From Serratia marcescens (GTDB lineage: Bacteria; Pseudomonadota; Gammaproteobacteria; Enterobacterales; Enterobacteriaceae), in contig JADMXW010000016.1 in NCBI GenBank assembly GCA_015548865.1, forward strand, positions 89,019 to 153,018: a DNA stretch of 64,000 bases, read 5' to 3'. Below the pieces are notes generated by a model. It was given only the letters and a program-made list of their open reading frames with translations, was not told the origin of the DNA and did no database searches. Below are positions 60,326 through 64,000 of this stretch, piece by piece. The number at the start of each line of letters is the position of its first letter. Position 1 is the first letter of the stretch. The position numbers and the translations under genes are program-made.

Positions 60326-62907
60326 GGCGACCTCCGTGGCTGACAAGGCAGCTCAAGATGGGTAAACGCATCGCTGCCGCGCGGCGGTAAACGGTAACTG
60401 ACCGCGCATTGCTCTCCTGCTTGCGGCCCCCATATTACCTGTAAAGTGCCGCGTTCCTCTGCAAGGCGAGCATAGATTTGTCCACCTTGTCCGACCATTC
60501 CAACGCTGTTACCCGCCGCATCTGTCACATCAGCACCCATTGGAGGGAAGTTACCGTCCTCCAAATGTGTGGCAATCAATACCGCTCGCCCTTGCAGGGT
60601 AGAGAAACTGACCTGTGCCAAAGCGCCTGCATAAGGAACAACGCGCTGACTGCCACCTTGCAATTCGGTTTCATCGTTCATGGTGCTGGCATCCAGCGTA
60701 ATAGTGTTATAACGGTACGGTGCCAGTGACGGCAAAATGGCATAGCCAAAGCGATCGATGGTTGCGCCTTGTCCATTACGAACTCTGGCCCCTTCGGCTC
60801 CCGGTGCACGAATCAAGGCAAAGGTATCGCTGGCATAAGGCCCAAGCGTGATCCCGCCTTGGTGCAACACCAGCGTACTGGCAGCCCCCACGCCAAATTG
60901 ACGGTAGTTATCACCTTGTGCCACCGAGGCGCGCACCGATCCAACGGATGTGCTTTGCTGCGCGCTGCCGCCAACGGTCATGGCACTGCCGCCGTGCTGA
61001 TAGTCTTCAACCCCTGTGTAAGCGGACCAGGTCAATTGACTGTTATCACCCGAAGCCCCTGCCACACTCAGCGTCCCTGAGCGCGAAGCACCCGTTCGGT
61101 TCATATCCAATGAGACCGTGGAGCGTGTATTTCCCACATCGAAGGGGACAGAGAAACCGAGCGCGACAAGGGTTTCGGTATAACGTTGCTGGCCGGTGTT
61201 ATCATAATCAGCATCATTAACGCTGACGAAGTTACGTCCTCGCTCCCAAACAGTGCGCTGGCGTGCCACACTCAGGTTATAGCTGATGTTGCGCCAGGTA
61301 TTGCTGTAGCCGAGTTGCAGTTGGGTAACGCGTGATGACTCGCCGTAGTAGCTACTGGTACTGGCAGACATGTTCAACATTCCCCATGTGCCCATTGCCT
61401 GGCTCACGGTGGCTGAAAAGCGGTTTTTTTGATTCAGACTGTCTGACCAGTAGTTCCCATCATTGCGATACTGGCGGCGCTGGCCGAGCACATCCTGCAA
61501 ATCGCGAAACCCCGTGGTGGAATAGTGCCAGGCAGCCAACACCACGCTAGTGCCGCTGGTAAAGGTACGTCCGTAGCTGAGTTCACTGCGCCACCCCGTT
61601 TCAGTTTGACCATTTACATCAGCATGTGACCAGGTTGCATTTGTTCCTATCGCCCCCAGTGGGGTGGCGATCACGGTGCCAAAAAGCCCCGCCACATAGT
61701 CATCCGCAACACGAATTCCACCGTTGAGCGTGAACATATTATTGAGACCATGCTGGACAACCCCTTCGATAAATTGGTTATCAATGCTGTTAAAATGGCG
61801 TACACGTCCTAACGCCACTTCGTATTGCCAGTTACCGGGGCGCACGGAATCGGGTACAGAGGCATAGGGCACAGTAAAGGTCGATACGCGTCCATTGGCT
61901 TCAATGACCTCGACCTGCAAGTCGCCACGATCCTGCGTGTTATACAAATCCCGAATAACAAAAGCACCCGGTGGAACGCTGGTTTCATAGATAATCTGCC
62001 CTAGCTGCCGTACTACCACGCGCGCCGATGCCCCCGCCACACCACGAACTTCAGGTGCAAACCCCCTGCGCCCTTGTGGCCACATACGTTGATCGCTGGC
62101 AAGCTTGACGCCATTGAACGATAAGCTGCCAAACAGACTGTTGCTGGTATAACTGTCTCCCAACGTCAGCATACTTTCAATGGCAGGAATGGGTCTGTCC
62201 ACCCAGGTTCGTACCGCGTTGTATTTATATTCACTGCCGCTGACACTGCTGTCGTAATAGCGCAGGTTTCCCTGATGGCGAAGCTGCCACAGGCCAATAT
62301 TCGACCCTGCATTCAGGGCACTCCACAAATAACCGTAGCGATAATTGTTATCGCGATTTTCCGTACGGTAGTAATTGGTGTTATGCCGTAATGATAGCGC
62401 TGGAATACCGCGGTCCCATTCTGATACCGGAATATAACCGCGCGGCGTGCGCAACAATGCCTGTTGCGCCACCACCAGATTGAGACGCAAAGCAGTCACA
62501 TCCACTTCCTCAGCCACACTTTGACCGGTATCACTCAATAACAAACACGCCTCCCGCTGACGTGCTGTACTGCGAATCACGCGTATGGCTGTTTTTTCAA
62601 GCAATGCAGGGGAAAGACAGGCTTTTACGCCACTTTCGTCGGTGGATACAAACGTTACTGGCTCACTGGCAGCGATCAGTTGATCGTTAACGAATACATC
62701 AAGTACGTGCTCCCCTGCTTCAATCTGCGCATCGTGCTGATTGAAGCGCGCCAAATCTTGCCCATAAGCCGCTCCCTGTAACAATGCCGGATCGAAGTAA
62801 TAGTCTTCCGCATGCACTGATGATGCCAGCCCGGTCACTGCCGCTGCCAGCCACAGGAGAACACGCGTTAATGGACTCGCAAGCCGCTCATAACGGGAAG
62901 TCTGCAC
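60322..62907 (-). CDS. Fimbrial outer membrane usher
   Basis: 861 residues, standard usher length. Signal sequence around residues 10-30 (LLWLAAAVTGLASSVHA), PapC N-terminal domain (YYFDPALL, with two Cys residues in KACLS...REACLL), a large beta barrel with plug (SYGRTFTSG, GFAPEVRGVAGASARVVVRQLGQIIYETSVPPGAFVIRDLY), and C-terminal domains with a Cys near the end. Start overlaps the chaperone stop by 20 nt. Confidence 0.96.
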   Translation of the reverse strand: MQTSRYERLASPLTRVLLWLAAAVTGLASSVHAEDYYFDPALLQGAAYGQDLARFNQHDAQIEAGEHVLDVFVNDQLIAASEPVTFVSTDESGVKACLSPALLEKTAIRVIRSTARQREACLLLSDTGQSVAEEVDVTALRLNLVVAQQALLRTPRGYIPVSEWDRGIPALSLRHNTNYYRTENRDNNYRYGYLWSALNAGSNIGLWQLRHQGNLRYYDSSVSGSEYKYNAVRTWVDRPIPAIESMLTLGDSYTSNSLFGSLSFNGVKLASDQRMWPQGRRGFAPEVRGVAGASARVVVRQLGQIIYETSVPPGAFVIRDLYNTQDRGDLQVEVIEANGRVSTFTVPYASVPDSVRPGNWQYEVALGRVRHFNSIDNQFIEGVVQHGLNNMFTLNGGIRVADDYVAGLFGTVIATPLGAIGTNATWSHADVNGQTETGWRSELSYGRTFTSGTSVVLAAWHYSTTGFRDLQDVLGQRRQYRNDGNYWSDSLNQKNRFSATVSQAMGTWGMLNMSASTSSYYGESSRVTQLQLGYSNTWRNISYNLSVARQRTVWERGRNFVSVNDADYDNTGQQRYTETLVALGFSVPFDVGNTRSTVSLDMNRTGASRSGTLSVAGASGDNSQLTWSAYTGVEDYQHGGSAMTVGGSAQQSTSVGSVRASVAQGDNYRQFGVGAASTLVLHQGGITLGPYASDTFALIRAPGAEGARVRNGQGATIDRFGYAILPSLAPYRYNTITLDASTMNDETELQGGSQRVVPYAGALAQVSFSTLQGRAVLIATHLEDGNFPPMGADVTDAAGNSVGMVGQGGQIYARLAEERGTLQVIWGPQAGEQCAVSYRLPPRGSDAFTHLELPCQPRRSP

Positions 62908-63640
62908 GGAGTCTGGCTCCCTGATCGCTGATAAGCGTTACCGTGACGGTATGGCGTCCTGACGGTACTGTGCGAGTAAACCAGAAAGTGCGACTGCTTA
63001 ACGGGGCCACCATATCCGCTGTCGCTGGGATTGCAGAGCCCGACGCATTTAACACTATCTTGCTCACATTGAGATAGAACGGTTGCGTGTTGGTCACAAT
63101 CACACCGCTGCGTTGACCTTCACGCGTGGCGACAAGTTTCAACGTGGAAAGGAGATCGGCAGGAGGATTTCCCAGTCGAGAAGGACGAAAAAATAATTTA
63201 ACGCGGTTGCGCAATACCACCAGCATTTTATTTTGGCCAGCTGCGGCATCACCACCCACATTTGAGGGGGGGATTTGTTGGAAATTGAAATAGAAAATTG
63301 ATTCACGATCTTCCGGCAAGGGGCGCGTGCGGGTGTAGGAAATACGCGCAACCTGCCCCGCATTCGGCGCAATACGAAAAGATGCGGGTGAGACAACAAA
63401 AGGAATATTACGCTTGCTCTCAGGCCCGTCGTTCATATCACCCTCATCGAACCAGGTTTGAACGATATAAGGTGTATTACCACGATTCGCGAGTTGAACA
63501 TCTACCGAGCGCGCATCACTGCGATAAATAATACGCGTTCCGGTCATGGTCACACTGGCCCATGCAGAGAAACTCGTCATAGCAAACAGCACCAGCAGAG
63601 CAGCCCAAACACCTGGTAATACGACGTTGCGTGCAGTCAT
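62888..63640 (-). CDS. Fimbrial periplasmic chaperone (first)
   Basis: 250 residues with a signal peptide (VWAALLVLFAMTSFSAWA). PapD-family: TRIIYRSDARSVDVQLANRGNTPYIVQTWFDEGD, AGQVARISYTR, ESIFYFNFQQIPP, RVKLFFRP. It follows the pilin gene after a 164-nt spacer with a hairpin and precedes the usher. It folds and caps fimbrial subunits. Confidence 0.95.
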   Translation of the reverse strand: MTARNVVLPGVWAALLVLFAMTSFSAWASVTMTGTRIIYRSDARSVDVQLANRGNTPYIVQTWFDEGDMNDGPESKRNIPFVVSPASFRIAPNAGQVARISYTRTRPLPEDRESIFYFNFQQIPPSNVGGDAAAGQNKMLVVLRNRVKLFFRPSRLGNPPADLLSTLKLVATREGQRSGVIVTNTQPFYLNVSKIVLNASGSAIPATADMVAPLSSRTFWFTRTVPSGRHTVTVTLISDQGARLRADFPL

Positions 63641-63777
63641 ATACAGCCCCTAAAGCGAGATTAAGCGGGACGGAATGTAGTTAACGTCATAATTATAATT
63701 CAGCGATAGAAAACTGCCGGATTATCTACATGAATCTCTGGTATTTTTGTAACTGGGAGAGAGGTGGGAATGGCAAA

Positions 63778-63798
63778 CGGGCCTGTAAAACAGGCCCG
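63778..63798 (-). terminator. Hairpin between pilin and chaperone genes
   Basis: CGGGCCTGT and ACAGGCCCG form a perfect 9-bp stem with loop AAA, 6 nt past the pilin stop, followed by only UUU. Probably a partial terminator or 3' stabiliser that lets pilin be made in excess (inference from other fimbrial operons). Confidence 0.75.
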
Positions 63799-63804
63799 AT
63801 AAAC

Positions 63805-64000
63805 TTACTGGTAGGAAATGGCGTATTGCAGTGTTGAGGTTACCGAACCAGGCGTAGCGGCACCGGTAGCCAGATATTGCGCGGTATAGCTTGCGCTTGC
63901 GCTGGTTTCATTCGGGCCAAGCTCCAGATCGCCATCACCGGTAAATCCATTGGTGAAATTAATCTCTTTGCCTTTAGTGTCCAGAATTTGCAGCTCAACG
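63805..64000 (-). CDS. Major fimbrial subunit (type 1 pilin family), 3' part only
   Basis: The last 64 or so codons are in the window; the gene continues past the right edge. The reading frame gives VELQILDTKGKEI and later LQYAISYQ then a stop. This is a type 1 pilin C terminus: the penultimate Tyr/aromatic pattern and alternating hydrophobic residues of the final strand fit. First gene of the fimbrial operon seen. Confidence 0.88.
   Translation of the reverse strand, partial: VELQILDTKGKEINFTNGFTGDGDLELGPNETSASASYTAQYLATGAATPGSVTSTLQYAISYQ

Noticed and set aside
1..64000. CRISPR array, tRNA or rRNA gene, prophage
   Set aside because: No regularly spaced direct repeats, no cloverleaf with CCA-type ends or rRNA sequence, and no phage structural genes were recognised on reading. 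A tRNAscan and CRISPR finder run would settle this.

Overview
The window is chromosomal DNA from a member of the Enterobacterales, most likely a soft-rot or plant-associated Pectobacteriaceae (Dickeya/Pectobacterium/Brenneria type). Gene order follows the E. coli 50-53 min region (nuo, lrhA, alaA, yfbR-S-T-U-V, ackA-pta, yfcD/E, yfcH, his transport, ubiX, purF-cvpA-dedD-folC-accD-dedA-truA-usg-pdxB, flk, fabB, mnmC). Protein similarity is high, the LysR gene is the lrhA/pecT/hexA type, and lineage-specific intergenic repeats and accessory genes are inserted between core genes. Genus and species cannot be fixed from sequence alone. All assignments come from recognition of family sequence features; no database search was run.

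Layout, left to right. (1) 1-2.3 kb: an intact tssK (type VI secretion baseplate) near the left edge, and elaB. (2) 2.4-17.6 kb: the complete 13-gene nuoABCDEFGHIJKLMN operon for NADH:ubiquinone oxidoreductase, on the minus strand, with a terminator after nuoN. (3) 18.2-21.7 kb: lrhA, then alaA and yfbR on the plus strand. (4) 21.7-26.2 kb: yfbS, yfbT, yfbU, yfbV, with three different repeat elements in the gaps. (5) 26.2-30.3 kb: structured leader, ackA, terminator-like hairpin, pta. (6) 30.3-32.6 kb: an accessory pair (TetR regulator plus quinone/flavodoxin-type reductase with a predicted operator) and an unnamed split-barrel flavin-type protein. (7) 32.6-37.6 kb: yfcD, yfcE, eutBC (without other eut genes here), yfcH. 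(8) 37.6-41.2 kb: hisJ/argT-hisQMP histidine/basic amino acid ABC transporter with a sigma-54-type promoter and an NtrC-like site. (9) 41.2-51.6 kb: ubiX, purF, cvpA (PurR box), dedD, folC, accD, dedA, truA, usg, pdxB. (10) 51.7-53.5 kb: a divergent AraC regulator and DMT-family exporter sharing a strong Fur-box match. (11) 53.6-58.3 kb: flk, fabB (FabR and FadR boxes), mnmC. (12) 58.3-64 kb: a chaperone-usher fimbrial operon (pilin, chaperone, usher, tip adhesin, second chaperone), truncated by the right window edge within the pilin gene.

The core genes work in respiration (Nuo), overflow metabolism (AckA-Pta), purine, folate, pyridoxine, fatty-acid and ubiquinone synthesis, tRNA modification and amino acid uptake. 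The most interesting non-core material is: the ERIC-like and GC-rich intergenic elements built from serial small palindromes; the Fur-box-controlled AraC/DMT pair; a hairpin lying between Shine-Dalgarno and start codon of dedA; the lone tssK; and the five-gene fimbrial cluster. I did not find a CRISPR array, prophage, tRNA or rRNA gene, and I see no clear evidence of a wholly new multi-gene system.
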